From: Neoaliturus tenellus
Lineage: Eukaryota; Arthropoda; Insecta; Hemiptera; Cicadellidae
DNA length: 64,000 nucleotides
Assembly (NCBI GenBank): GCA_030545055.2
Contig: CM061537.1
Coordinates: forward strand, 75,223,290-75,287,289
Direction: 5' to 3'
Each line of letters begins with the position of its first letter. The first letter of the stretch is position 1. The notes beneath the pieces were generated by a model. It saw only the letters and a program-made list of their open reading frames with translations, did no database searches and was not told the origin of the DNA. Below, one piece after another: positions 35,409 through 44,088 of the stretch. Both the position numbers and the translations under genes were made by a program.

Positions 35409-36521
35409 ATGGTTAACCAAGAAAAATTAGTAAAAGAAATAAAATCACTTAGTGATTCTATTCGGGCTAAAAACAGAGCATTGAAACTAGGTATTAGCGA
35501 GAGGGAGAAATTCCTTGAATCTACTTTTAAACCTATTACTGAACCCTTGAAACAATTAAACAAAAAATTTGCTAAACCTGTATTGGAAGGAGATGCGATT
35601 GCACCTATTACGAAGTTTGAAAGAGAAAATGTAAAATCAGAAGATTTTAGTGATGAAGACCTGGAATCCTCTACGTATAGTGGTTTTACCGGTGGAGAAC
35701 CCGAAAGAGAGCTAGAATCACCGGACTATAGTGGAATAAAAGAATTATATGAAGTAAAAGCCAAAAGAGGACATGAAGTTGTATCAACTGCTAGTGAAGA
35801 GGAAAAAGAAGAAGAGACAAGGGAAGGTCCGTCAAACATAAGCTTATTGGGTGAAAACATTCATAACAAAGGACCTTTAGGAAGGAAATACATGGTAAAA
35901 ATGTTACTCGGAACAATTCCTAATAAGAATTACCATAGTTATGGAGCGAGATTAACAGAAGACGGTTTAATGATAGGTAATAGCCCGTTAAACGTTGACG
36001 AACATGATAATATTGTCATTGGTGATCAAAGGTATAAGGGCACAAAAGGATTATTTGAATTATTATTTGAAAATAAGCCTTCAGTATCGGTAGTGAAAGA
36101 AAAAGACATGGAAGCATATAAAAATATTTTGGAACAGACAAATGCATATAGGAGAAAGTATTTACCTGACCAGCCTCCTTTTAGATCTAAGTCTTTAAAA
36201 TATAAAGAATTTGTATCCAAGTTAATACCAACTAGAAGACAAACAATGCCGTTAACACAAAGAAAACCTGTAAAACGAAGATTTATGGCATCCACTTTGG
36301 ATGTAAGTGCTCAGGAACGAAGAAAAAGAAGTAAGTCCGTTACGGGTACAGGTTTAATGAAGAAACTATATAACACAAATGTGATTTATTACAATAATAT
36401 CAATAAATTGGTGGATAGAATGAAACTAATACATGAAGCTAAAGAAGCGGGTCATACTGGATTGGAAAACGAATGGGTGGCTTTAGTGGATGAACTCCGA
36501 AACCGTGGGGTAATCTCATAA
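35409..36521 (+). CDS. conserved Polinton protein of unknown function (370 aa, element B)
   Basis: Full-length version of the frameshifted 342-aa protein of element A. N-terminus MVNQEKLVKEIKSLSDSIRA is helical and shared. The middle is acidic and variable. GPLGRKYMVKML lies near residue 155. The conserved C-terminus contains YNTNVIYYNNINKLVDRMKL and GHTGLENEWVALVDELRNRG. The KRRKRSKS-like basic patch before it could be a nuclear signal. Its place before the fibre gene and after the ATPase suggests a virion-associated role, not shown. Confidence 0.85.
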   Translation: MVNQEKLVKEIKSLSDSIRAKNRALKLGISEREKFLESTFKPITEPLKQLNKKFAKPVLEGDAIAPITKFERENVKSEDFSDEDLESSTYSGFTGGEPERELESPDYSGIKELYEVKAKRGHEVVSTASEEEKEEETREGPSNISLLGENIHNKGPLGRKYMVKMLLGTIPNKNYHSYGARLTEDGLMIGNSPLNVDEHDNIVIGDQRYKGTKGLFELLFENKPSVSVVKEKDMEAYKNILEQTNAYRRKYLPDQPPFRSKSLKYKEFVSKLIPTRRQTMPLTQRKPVKRRFMASTLDVSAQERRKRSKSVTGTGLMKKLYNTNVIYYNNINKLVDRMKLIHEAKEAGHTGLENEWVALVDELRNRGVIS

Positions 36522-36558
36522 AAATGCGTTACTCCCTAGAATACTATTCAGTTGCACC

Positions 36559-37800
36559 ATGAGTGTCGACAAGTTCGGACGTTACTCCTCGGATGGGTTA
36601 TATTATGCCAATAGTTTAAAAAGAAGTGCTGGTTTACCACAAACACCTGATGGAGATTATGATATGAGTAATAAAAGGTTAAAAAACATAAAAGATCCTA
36701 CGGATGAAAACGATGCAATAAATCTAAAAATATTAAAGGAAAAGATATCGCCAACATTAAAACTACAAAATAACACATATGACGCAGAAGATCATAGAAT
36801 TATCAACGTTGGTAAACCAAATCAAAACGGTGATGCGATAAACAAAGGTTATTTGTCATCTGAATTAAAAAATACGTTAAAATTCAATGGGAAAACGTAT
36901 AGTGCCAACAATAAACGTATATCCAACGTAGATGACCCTAAAGATGCAAAAGACAGCGTAAATAGACGCTATTTACATTCTTTGATACCTGAAAAGACAA
37001 AAGATGGATTTTCTTTTTATAAATTTGTTATTAACGATATAGGTTATCCAAAAAATGAAAATGATGCTGTAAATCTCAAATATATAAAAGATCATTGTGT
37101 CATACGTGATGTGGGAGTTATCGATTGTCTTGGCAATTGTTTGGCGAATGTAAAAGATGGTTCAGCACCATCTGATGGTGCAACAGTGGGTCAAATGAAA
37201 GAGACTTTAAAACAAGAAACAACTGGATTTGCAAAACGAGATGAAGTATTATCAAAGCAAGGGGATGACTTTATTCAAGGTAATGAAAAATTTCGTTTAT
37301 TGACATACAAAAACGCTTATTGGGATTGCAGGCATGGAAGGTTATCAAATGTGTCATGGGGTCATGCAGATAGAGACGCGGCTGCCTTAGGACAAACAGT
37401 ACATCTAGATCCAAATAATTACTATGCGTTTTTTATATGTAGTAATAAAAAATTAACAAACATGGCGCAAGGAAGAGAAGCAAATGATGCTGCAACTGTA
37501 GGACAGGCTATCACATTATCACAAATGGATAGCAAAGTGTATACTTGTAATAATAAACGTATAACAGACCTTAAAGACCCTGAACATGTGGATAATGCTG
37601 TCACTGTTAATTTTCTTGTAAAAGTTTTAGGAAATGCATTATTTGATGTATACAATCTTATTGGTATTCATTCAGGTCGTACTCCTTTGTTGGAATCTGA
37701 GAGAGGTACTTGGATTAAACGGGAAATTGTTCAAAACTATTTTATCAACCCTCATACAAAAAAGTTTAGATCATCGGATTGGGGTGATTTTGATATTTAA
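36559..37800 (+). CDS. fibre-like protein with tail-fibre-type repeats (element B)
   Basis: 413 aa, starting MSVDKFGRYSSDGLYYANSL, which is probably the capsid-anchoring end. About eight repeats of RI.NV..P....DA.N..YL follow (KRLKNIKDPTDENDAIN, HRIINVGKPNQNGDAIN, KRISNVDDPKDAKDSVN and so on). Element A appears to have one more repeat, so shaft length varies. Phage tail fibres and some receptor-binding spikes use the same repeat. The C-terminus after the last repeat is non-repetitive and could be the head. Gene order right before PLA2-like and protease genes fits a virion protein. Confidence 0.82.
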   Translation: MSVDKFGRYSSDGLYYANSLKRSAGLPQTPDGDYDMSNKRLKNIKDPTDENDAINLKILKEKISPTLKLQNNTYDAEDHRIINVGKPNQNGDAINKGYLSSELKNTLKFNGKTYSANNKRISNVDDPKDAKDSVNRRYLHSLIPEKTKDGFSFYKFVINDIGYPKNENDAVNLKYIKDHCVIRDVGVIDCLGNCLANVKDGSAPSDGATVGQMKETLKQETTGFAKRDEVLSKQGDDFIQGNEKFRLLTYKNAYWDCRHGRLSNVSWGHADRDAAALGQTVHLDPNNYYAFFICSNKKLTNMAQGREANDAATVGQAITLSQMDSKVYTCNNKRITDLKDPEHVDNAVTVNFLVKVLGNALFDVYNLIGIHSGRTPLLESERGTWIKREIVQNYFINPHTKKFRSSDWGDFDI

Positions 37801-37870
37801 TAAAAGAACACAATAAACAACTTCATTTATGTCCAACTTGTCATAGAGGTAACACATAAGTTGTACATTG

Positions 37871-37882
37871 CGATTATAAAAG
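37871..37882 (+). promoter_or_regulatory. TATA box of the PLA2-like gene (element B)
   Basis: GATTATAAAAGG just upstream of the ATG at 37890; no nuclear-receptor motif. Confidence 0.45.
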
Positions 37883-37889
37883 GACAATA

Positions 37890-38486
37890 ATGACGTTCCA
37901 GTACATCAGTCCATATAGAGACACTGTAAGGAGAGGAGGTGGGATCACGTCCACAGCGGTTTCTCTGTTAAGTAAAGCTTTAAAACGAATTCCAGTAGGA
38001 TCCATAGTAAATAGAGCAATAGACGCATTACCATACGAATTTCATATACCGGGAGGTTATCAGTATTGCGGACCAGGAACTAAATTGAAAAAACGACTGG
38101 AAAGAGGCGATCCTGGCATAAATAAGTTAGATCAGGCTTGTAAAGAACACGATATCGCATATTCCACGTTTGCCGATTCAAAAAATAGATCAATAGCTGA
38201 CAAAAAGCTTGCGGACATAGCTTGGCAACGAGTAAAATCAAGTGACGCTAGCATAGCAGAAAAAGCAGCAGCTTTAGCAGTAACAGCAGGTATGAAGGCT
38301 AAAACAGCAGTAGGAGGTGGAAGAAGGAGGAGAAGGAGAGTAAAAAGGAGGTCAACCACAAGAAAACATGGAGGAAATATAAAAAGAAGACGACGATCTA
38401 CAAGAAAAGGCAGGAAGAAGCCCACCGTGTGGTCAATGGTAAAAAACGGGGCAGGTCTTTACCTAAGACCTTATCGTGCATATTAA
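37890..38486 (+). CDS. phospholipase A2-like basic virion protein (element B)
   Basis: 198 aa. YCGPGT calcium-loop motif from residue 59 and CKEHDIAYS with the His-Asp pair near 87-88, as in parvovirus VP1-type PLA2. N-terminal RRGGGITSTAVSLL and the C-terminal GGGRRRRRRV and HGGNIKRRRRS are Gly-Gly and Arg-rich, resembling adenain cleavage sites and adenovirus core-protein tails. The last 58 bases overlap the protease start in another frame. Likely roles are membrane penetration and DNA condensation; both are inferred. Confidence 0.87.
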   Translation: MTFQYISPYRDTVRRGGGITSTAVSLLSKALKRIPVGSIVNRAIDALPYEFHIPGGYQYCGPGTKLKKRLERGDPGINKLDQACKEHDIAYSTFADSKNRSIADKKLADIAWQRVKSSDASIAEKAAALAVTAGMKAKTAVGGGRRRRRRVKRRSTTRKHGGNIKRRRRSTRKGRKKPTVWSMVKNGAGLYLRPYRAY

Positions 38487-38872
38487 ATGAAAGAAATCAA
38501 TTGGTCATACCACATAAAGCATTAACCAATATTGAATTATTTAAATATATTTCCTGTTTAAAAATACCATTTTTCCGCGGTGTGTTTATGAAAGACAGTT
38601 TACCAAAGAAAATGTGGCAAAATGAGACTGGAATTGTAAATTTGGATAATACTGAAGGGCCTGGCACCCATTGGGTTTGTTATAAGAAACTAAATAACAA
38701 TGTATATTATTTTGATAGTTTCGGTAATTTGCCACCACCAAAAGAACTTCAAAATTACTTTAAATCTGCTAAAAACATATATTATAACTATAAAAGAGAA
38801 CAACCTGATAATACTTCAATATGCGGCCATTTATGTTTGGAATTTCTAGCTAAAAGTATCAGTCACTATTGA
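38429..38872 (+). CDS. adenain-like cysteine protease (element B)
   Basis: 147 aa, intact. Proposed catalytic triad: H81 in THWVCY, D96 in YYFDSFGNLPPP and C132 in SICGHLCLEFL, in the adenovirus protease order His-acid-Cys. It would cleave virion precursors during maturation; the Gly-Gly-rich tails of the overlapping PLA2-like protein are candidate substrates. The start overlaps the upstream gene by 58 bp and the stop is one base before the penton ATG, so expression may depend on reinitiation or alternative transcripts. The homolog in element A is frameshifted. Confidence 0.88.
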   Translation: MVNGKKRGRSLPKTLSCILNERNQLVIPHKALTNIELFKYISCLKIPFFRGVFMKDSLPKKMWQNETGIVNLDNTEGPGTHWVCYKKLNNNVYYFDSFGNLPPPKELQNYFKSAKNIYYNYKREQPDNTSICGHLCLEFLAKSISHY

Positions 38873-38873
38873 G

Positions 38874-39596
38874 ATGTCTTCCTATACGGTATCATTAACA
38901 GGAAAATCGTCCACTTTACGAAGTATCCTTTTTCCAGCGTTACGCTTGCAAAAAGGAAGGTTTTGGGAGGCGGCACTATTGGATTTTACAACTTACAACT
39001 CTATCCCCAATGTTACGGAAGGTAAAAATAACGTATTGCATTATTATAAGGGAAAGGATGCCAGTGGAAAATTTACAGACTTACAAGAGTGCAGGTTACC
39101 CACAGGTTCTTATGAAATTGATCATATAAATGAATTTTTGCAAACTAAAATGGGAAAAGACAATATAACATTAAAAGGTAATAATAATACGATGAAAGCT
39201 GAAATTACTTCCAAATATTATATAGATTTCACTCAACCAAACTCAATTGGTGATTTATTAGGATTTTCTAACGATGAGCCTGTTTTAGAACCAGATGTAA
39301 CACATTCCGGTAAGAAAACAGTAACAATATTAAAAGTCAATAGTATAGACATAACTTGTAACATTATACAAGGTGCTTACAGGGATGGGGCTAACACCCA
39401 CATCATACATACTTTTTACCCAAGTGTACCACCTGGATTTAAAATTGTTGAAAAGCCACAAAACCTGGTATATCTACCGTTGAACACCACTTTCATTTCA
39501 GACATCGTGTTGAGCGTATTGGATCAAGACGGTAACTTGGTAGACTTCAGAGAAGAGCCTATTACGATTAGATTACATTTAAAATCGACACTTTAA
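38874..39596 (+). CDS. penton / minor capsid protein (element B)
   Basis: 240 aa, equal in length to element A. Conserved LRSILFPALRLQ, FWEAALLDFTTYNSIPNV and a strand-rich body with KITVTILKVNSIDITCNII-like and KPQNLVYLPLN segments fit a single-jelly-roll penton. It begins one base after the protease stop and is followed 9 bp later by the small overlapping ORF, so the three are probably on one late transcript. Confidence 0.87.
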   Translation: MSSYTVSLTGKSSTLRSILFPALRLQKGRFWEAALLDFTTYNSIPNVTEGKNNVLHYYKGKDASGKFTDLQECRLPTGSYEIDHINEFLQTKMGKDNITLKGNNNTMKAEITSKYYIDFTQPNSIGDLLGFSNDEPVLEPDVTHSGKKTVTILKVNSIDITCNIIQGAYRDGANTHIIHTFYPSVPPGFKIVEKPQNLVYLPLNTTFISDIVLSVLDQDGNLVDFREEPITIRLHLKSTL

Positions 39597-39605
39597 TACA
39601 AAACT

Positions 39606-39833
39606 ATGGGTTTAACATTTAAAAGCGAACAACCTACGGGAAACCGCATTAGTAGCTCTTCAGCTGTGGAGGAGTTAACACGCGAGAACATTCGTTTCTT
39701 AGAGAGAATTGGATTAAAATTAACCGAGTATGGATATACTGGATATAGCGCAGGGTCCAACATTCGACGAAACCCTATGGGAAAAAGAATATCACACCCA
39801 CAACCCTTACACTTCATCGAAATTAAACAATAA
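39606..39833 (+). CDS. small conserved protein overlapping the capsid gene (element B)
   Basis: 75 aa, starting MGLTFKSEQ. FLERIGLKLTEYGYTGYSA and RRNPMGKRI are shared with element A, while other positions differ. It overlaps the first 104 bases of the capsid gene, so that stretch codes in two frames. Conservation of start, frame and length in two diverged elements argues that it is translated. Role unknown. Confidence 0.72.
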   Translation: MGLTFKSEQPTGNRISSSSAVEELTRENIRFLERIGLKLTEYGYTGYSAGSNIRRNPMGKRISHPQPLHFIEIKQ

Positions 39834-40959
39834 CGATGAAATTCGTATTCCCATACAAAATCAAGACATTTACACACTACCATGTGAAAGTTACTTGTAT
39901 ATTGAAGGACAAGTTACTAAAAAGGACGGTACTACTGTTGGTACAACAGTTCCATTTATAAATAATCCTATGGCTTTCCTATTTGATGAAATTAGATATG
40001 AAATATCAGGTGTAACAGTTGATTCCACTAAAAAAGTAGGTATTACGACAACTTTAAAAGGATTAACATCTATAACACCCAATGAAACCAATTTACTTAA
40101 ACCTGCCGGATGGGTATTACCTACGATTGACACGATCACTCCAAATCCAAATGGATATTTTGATTTTCATATTCCATTACGTTTGCTGCTTGGTTTTGCT
40201 GAAGATTATAGGAAAATAATATTAAACGTTAAACAAGAATTAGTTTTGTTGAGATCTTCTAACGATAAAGACATTATTAAAGCTGCAGATGCTACTACAG
40301 ATGCGACTTTAGAATGGAAATTAAAATTAGACAAAATTGTATGGAGAGTTCCACATGTTAAATTGGCTGACGAGCACAGAATGCTACTTTTAAGAAAATT
40401 AAAAGCTGATCGTGATATTTTTATTCCATTTAGAAGTTGGGAATTTCATGAGCATCCCAGTTTACCTACTACGGATCGATACACTTGGACTGTTAAAACA
40501 TCGAATTATGTAGAGCGAGCCAGGTATATTATATTTGGTTTACAAACAGGTAGAAGAGACGCCATTACTAAACATGCAGGACAATTTGATCATTGTGACT
40601 TGAAAAATATTAAAGTTTATTTAAATTCACAATTCTTTCCATACGACAATTTAAATGTGTCATTCACTAAGAAGAAATACAGTATATTGTACGATATGTA
40701 CGCGAGATTCCAAAGTTCATATTACGGTAAAACAAATACACCTTTATTACCACCTGACAAATATTTCGATGCCTACCCAATAGTTGTAATCGATTGTTCT
40801 AAACAAAATGAATCAGTAAAGTCTTCAAGTGTGGATATAAAAATAGAAATGGAATTCAACGATGCTATACCGGCTAATACAACTGCATACTGTTTAATTC
40901 TACATGATAAAATCGTAACATACACACCTTTAACTGGAATTGTTAAAAATGTATTGTAA
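39730..40959 (+). CDS. major capsid protein, double jelly roll (element B)
   Basis: 409 aa from MDILDIAQGPTFDE, an ATG inside the upstream small ORF. Near-identical blocks with element A include EYHTHNPYTSSKLNNNDEI, PFINNPMAFLFDEIRYEISG, FRSWEFHEHP and CLILHDKIVTYTPLTGIV. Two beta-rich halves are consistent with a hexon-like double jelly roll. Intact. The next gene has its own TATA box (GAGTATAAAAGC, 40983-40994). Confidence 0.93.
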   Translation: MDILDIAQGPTFDETLWEKEYHTHNPYTSSKLNNNDEIRIPIQNQDIYTLPCESYLYIEGQVTKKDGTTVGTTVPFINNPMAFLFDEIRYEISGVTVDSTKKVGITTTLKGLTSITPNETNLLKPAGWVLPTIDTITPNPNGYFDFHIPLRLLLGFAEDYRKIILNVKQELVLLRSSNDKDIIKAADATTDATLEWKLKLDKIVWRVPHVKLADEHRMLLLRKLKADRDIFIPFRSWEFHEHPSLPTTDRYTWTVKTSNYVERARYIIFGLQTGRRDAITKHAGQFDHCDLKNIKVYLNSQFFPYDNLNVSFTKKKYSILYDMYARFQSSYYGKTNTPLLPPDKYFDAYPIVVIDCSKQNESVKSSSVDIKIEMEFNDAIPANTTAYCLILHDKIVTYTPLTGIVKNVL

Positions 40960-41038
40960 GAACCGGTTTTGTTTCATTCCGCGAGTATAAAAGCAGAGCG
41001 TACAGACCGCTCCTCATCAGTTTGTTGCCTACTGTTGT

Positions 41039-41920
41039 ATGGGTAGCATCGTATTCAATATGGCTTCTCCTAGTGGTACACCTGAAAATGTGGTAGATAT
41101 TGAGAAGGAGATATCTGAGTTTTTAGATCCTCAAGGTCACCAGGAAGGAGGTGAACAAAACGTTTGCGGACAACTTCACGCCAGTAATAATGTTGAAGAA
41201 AAAGGTAAAAGAAGAAAGACTATACAAAAGAGAAAAAGGGATATTGAAGATAATATTTCTCCAAACATATTGAGTGAGGTATTTTTGCGAATATTTTATC
41301 CAATCTCTTCCAGTTTGGATAAAAGTGTTTTAATCGGTGTTATGAAATCTACAGATTATTCCCCTACTGTAATTTTAACTCATGGACCCAAAATGATTTT
41401 GTTTACGGACAGTGCTTGGGAATCGTTTATGAAACATTTGCATCTGCTAGAATGCTATTTAAGTAGTAACATGTTTGGAAGAAAGACAAGGGTAGGACTT
41501 TTGGATTCAAATGTGGAAATTGATATCATTAAACAACGTGGTGATCATCAGCTACGGTTTAGAGACACAACAAGACATGATAACAAAATTCAACTTAATC
41601 GAGAGGAGTTTTTCATTTTAACTTGTGCTACTGAACCTATAACAAGATACTTGAGACAACTGGTGTTTTCAAGTTCGATTATTAAAGATTATCTGGAAGA
41701 CACTTTGGACAAACAACCGGACGCACCTATATTATACGGACCTGTGGATACTTCTATATTTAATAGAGTTCCTCATGAAGTACAGATGTGGAGACAATTG
41801 GAAAAGTACGCTCAACTACATAAGAAATCAGTAAAACAGGAAGAAGAGGAAGATGGAGGAGAAGAATCAAGTGTTAGTGATGAAAATGAAAATAAGGAAA
41901 ATATAAAGATGGAAACTTAA
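41039..41920 (+). CDS. conserved Polinton protein of unknown function (293 aa, element B)
   Basis: Starts MGSIVFNMASPSG. A variable first 80 residues with a basic patch (KGKRRKTIQKRKRDIED, likely nuclear localisation) precede the conserved core NILSEVFLRIFYPIS, YSPTVILTHGPKM, WESFMKHLHLLECYLS, LRFRDTTRHDNKIQLNREEF and IFNRVPHEVQMWRQL. The tail is acidic. A PC4-like ssDNA-binding or transcription role is a guess from strand-helix layout and the basic/acidic ends. TATA-only promoter, so probably late. Confidence 0.72.
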   Translation: MGSIVFNMASPSGTPENVVDIEKEISEFLDPQGHQEGGEQNVCGQLHASNNVEEKGKRRKTIQKRKRDIEDNISPNILSEVFLRIFYPISSSLDKSVLIGVMKSTDYSPTVILTHGPKMILFTDSAWESFMKHLHLLECYLSSNMFGRKTRVGLLDSNVEIDIIKQRGDHQLRFRDTTRHDNKIQLNREEFFILTCATEPITRYLRQLVFSSSIIKDYLEDTLDKQPDAPILYGPVDTSIFNRVPHEVQMWRQLEKYAQLHKKSVKQEEEEDGGEESSVSDENENKENIKMET

Positions 41921-42085
41921 ATGACAATGGTTAGTTTTTAAAACAATAACCAACATTTTGTGGGGTTAGGCCTATTGGGGACGGTGCCCACGTTAAATAT
42001 ACACCAACGCGCCAACAACTGTACGGCCTGGTATAAAAGTAGTACCTACCGTGGTGTGGAAATCAGTTGACCTCCTGACTTCGTA
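41921..42085 (+). promoter_or_regulatory. late-type promoter before the 213-aa gene (element B)
   Basis: GGCCTGGTATAAAAGTAG near 42026-42042, about 45 bp before the ATG; no nuclear-receptor site. Confidence 0.55.
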
Positions 42086-42727
42086 ATGAGCAGACGTGTG
42101 ACCTTCAAAATGGACAAGGGAGAAGAACAACAAGTAAAGTCCAAGCCTGGTATTATTGAGTTTCAAGCGTTTCGTGGTAATGATGATAGATTCATTATAA
42201 AAGAACTTGTGTTTTTGGACATGAATACAAGTGTTCCTTATTCGTTTTTATTTAAACCACCATGTTCTTATTCGTCTTTAACTAGTAAAGCCGCTACTAC
42301 CAACAGATGGATTTCAAAACACTTCCATCATATCGATTGGTATGATGGTTTTACAAGTTACACGGACTTGTATCACATTATGCATCACTTTTCAGACAAG
42401 TTTACCAATATTTACACAAAGGGGCTGGAAAAGAAAAGATGGATCGAAGGATTTACTCATGTTCCGGTTAATGATGTGGAATTGGATAAGAATTATCAAT
42501 ACATGCTGGAAACCATATGTATTTGTACAAAAAGCCCAGAACATGATAAAGATAGACATTGCGCTTTGAAAAATGCCTATAAATTCGCCTCTTACCTTCA
42601 AAGTGGGGAATTGGGGAGTGGTGGGGGTAACGGAGAGTATATAAGTGGGGAGCAGACAGGGACCTGGCATGAGTATTACTCGAGATTCCGAGACGACAAC
42701 ATCTCCGAGCAAGAAGACGATCTGTAA
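42086..42727 (+). CDS. conserved Polinton protein, possible RNase H-fold (213 aa, element B)
   Basis: GIIEFQAFRGNDDRFIIKEL, then TTNRWISKHFHHIDWYDGF and KGLEKKRWIEGF, ending HCALKNAYKFASYL and a Gly/acidic tail. It matches element A and a protein widely seen beside Polinton capsid genes. A degenerate exonuclease-like fold is possible but catalytic acids are not obvious. A TATA element for the following gene (GAGTATATAAGTG, 42636-42648) lies within its 3' end, where TATA spacing also constrains the protein tail. Confidence 0.72.
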   Translation: MSRRVTFKMDKGEEQQVKSKPGIIEFQAFRGNDDRFIIKELVFLDMNTSVPYSFLFKPPCSYSSLTSKAATTNRWISKHFHHIDWYDGFTSYTDLYHIMHHFSDKFTNIYTKGLEKKRWIEGFTHVPVNDVELDKNYQYMLETICICTKSPEHDKDRHCALKNAYKFASYLQSGELGSGGGNGEYISGEQTGTWHEYYSRFRDDNISEQEDDL

Positions 42728-42734
42728 CCTGACC

Positions 42735-43097
42735 ATGGCATCTCACCAGTTCCTTCAGACTTTGGTCGAGCAGTTCAATGCTCACTCCAAGTCAACAATA
42801 TTACCTGTAAAGAAGTGCTCGGAACTAAAAGACGAGAAGCACTACATAATCCATGCTATGAAGAAGATGGAGACTACAGTTGGGGAGGCCATCTGCTGCA
42901 GTCTCAGCGAGGCACCGTTTACTCCGGGGGATGAACCAAAGTTCCAGGTGTACCTGCCCAAGAGATTCGTCCATCTTCTACAAAACGAGGATCTTCGCTC
43001 TATTCAACCCGGGTGTCTATACCTGGTGTCCCACGGCTGCACGGGTAGCAATTCTACAGAGTTGACCATCCACATCGCTGACAAGCAGCAGTGTTAG
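42735..43097 (+). CDS. small conserved Polinton protein, possible DNA-binding (120 aa, element B)
   Basis: Start at the ATG at 42735 (MASHQFLQTLVEQF), matching element A; the open frame upstream overlaps the previous gene and is not conserved. KCSELKDEKHYIIHAMKKM, VGEAICCSLSEAPFTPGDEP and FQVYLPKRFVHLL are conserved. The strand pattern suggests a compact beta-fold of OB type; a role in replication or nucleic-acid binding is inference. It is more GC-rich than the genes to its left, as are the accessory genes that follow. AATAAA-like signals and a stem-loop follow. Confidence 0.75.
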   Translation: MASHQFLQTLVEQFNAHSKSTILPVKKCSELKDEKHYIIHAMKKMETTVGEAICCSLSEAPFTPGDEPKFQVYLPKRFVHLLQNEDLRSIQPGCLYLVSHGCTGSNSTELTIHIADKQQC

Positions 43098-43190
43098 ATT
43101 TAAGTTTTAATGTTGTACATATGTTGTTGTTGTAATGTTTTATAAATAAACGAATCATAAAAGACAAAAAAAAAATAAAAAAAAAAACAA

Positions 43191-43244
43191 AAAATGCAAC
43201 ATATCAATATGTGACAGACTTCACGTATTGATATGTTGCATTTT
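43191..43244. terminator. stem-loop closing the late block (element B)
   Basis: AAAATGCAACATATCAATATG pairs, with one or two mismatches, with the arm ending ATATGTTGCATTTT. The core GCAACATATC is shared with the stem-loop at 15858-15897 in element A. Confidence 0.7.
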
Positions 43245-43261
43245 TTTTTAAACTTCGCGGG

Positions 43262-43330
43262 TGACCTTGACCTTTGACCTTTGCATTTCACAACTACCCC
43301 CACTACCGTAATTACCCCCACTACCGCACT
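43262..43330 (+). promoter_or_regulatory. accessory promoter module with doubled motifs (element B)
   Basis: TGACCTTGACCTTTGACCTTTG carries overlapping nuclear-receptor half-sites; AACTACCCCCACTACCG and ATTACCCCCACTACCGC follow as tandem C-boxes. No TATA is evident. Confidence 0.6.
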
Positions 43331-43387
43331 AGGATTCAAACCTGCTTGGATGCGAAAAACGGTCATTCTGTTGCCAACTAGCAAACG

Positions 43388-43735
43388 ATGAGCACCTTGT
43401 ACGAGCTTTGCTTACAACGAGTTATAACCGACGCATCTTTATTCCAGATGTCTTTACGAGATAATATCCCTATAACAGTAAAGCAGGATATCGAGGAGTA
43501 CAAGAAAGATAATAGAGGGTATTCGGGATACTCCTGGTATAGGTTCCAAGACGGGGAAAAGTTTTGTAGGCCTTGTGGCAATGCTGCCGTCAGAGACCTT
43601 CGACGGTTCGTACAGGAAGGTGGTAGAAAACAGTTTGGATTTCTAGCACCAATGTTTAGATTTGAAAACTACAAGGACACCTGTGCTATTTGTTCCATCC
43701 CTTTGTATCAATGGAAAAAGTTTAGAAGTGTTTAA
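43388..43735 (+). CDS. SOCS-box-like accessory protein (115 aa, element B)
   Basis: The N-terminus TLYELCLQRVITDA fits the elongin BC-box pattern (small residue)-L-x3-C-x3-hydrophobic. NIPITVKQDIEEYKK about 20 residues later resembles the following cullin-box segment (hydrophobic-P-hydrophobic...L..Y). Together this is the layout of a SOCS box, used to recruit elongin-cullin ubiquitin ligases. The C-terminal half has two Cys pairs (CRPC and CAIC) with aromatic residues (FGFLAPMFRF), perhaps a zinc-binding substrate module. No counterpart exists in element A. Function is inferred from motifs only. Confidence 0.65.
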   Translation: MSTLYELCLQRVITDASLFQMSLRDNIPITVKQDIEEYKKDNRGYSGYSWYRFQDGEKFCRPCGNAAVRDLRRFVQEGGRKQFGFLAPMFRFENYKDTCAICSIPLYQWKKFRSV

Positions 43736-43845
43736 TTGCATCTTCCATACCCCCACCACCATCACCCCCACCACTTTTCCATGTACCTCCAAACGCTGTG
43801 CCTCGGCTTCATTTCTACTCCAGCAGCCAACCTAGCAACATCAGG

Positions 43846-44088
43846 ATGTCTCTCAACGTCAGTTGCGCAAGTTACGAGGAGGTGAGCATCAAGACTCAGC
43901 AGGAGCTAAACGACTTATACAAGGAGTTGCAGCTGATGGTGGCACGAGGCTACCGTATAAATGTGCAAGTTTACGCTTGCAATATACGGAACACCCGGCA
44001 GTCAAAGGAAGAGCCTGGACACTCCTCGACGGCTTCCTCACCAGCGTCCATGAAGACCGAGCCAGACAACTTGGACTACTTCAGCTGA
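43846..44088 (+). CDS. small accessory protein, beta-alpha-beta type (element B)
   Basis: 80 aa from MSLNVSCASYEEVSIKT. Homologous to the 83-aa protein at 16042 in element A: strand NVSCASY, helix TQQELNDLYKELQLMVA, strand YRINVQVYACN, then a Ser-rich tail. Start set at the ATG matching A. The promoter region is ACCCCCACCACC and ACCCCCACCACTT boxes near 43749-43778. Confidence 0.72.
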   Translation: MSLNVSCASYEEVSIKTQQELNDLYKELQLMVARGYRINVQVYACNIRNTRQSKEEPGHSSTASSPASMKTEPDNLDYFS

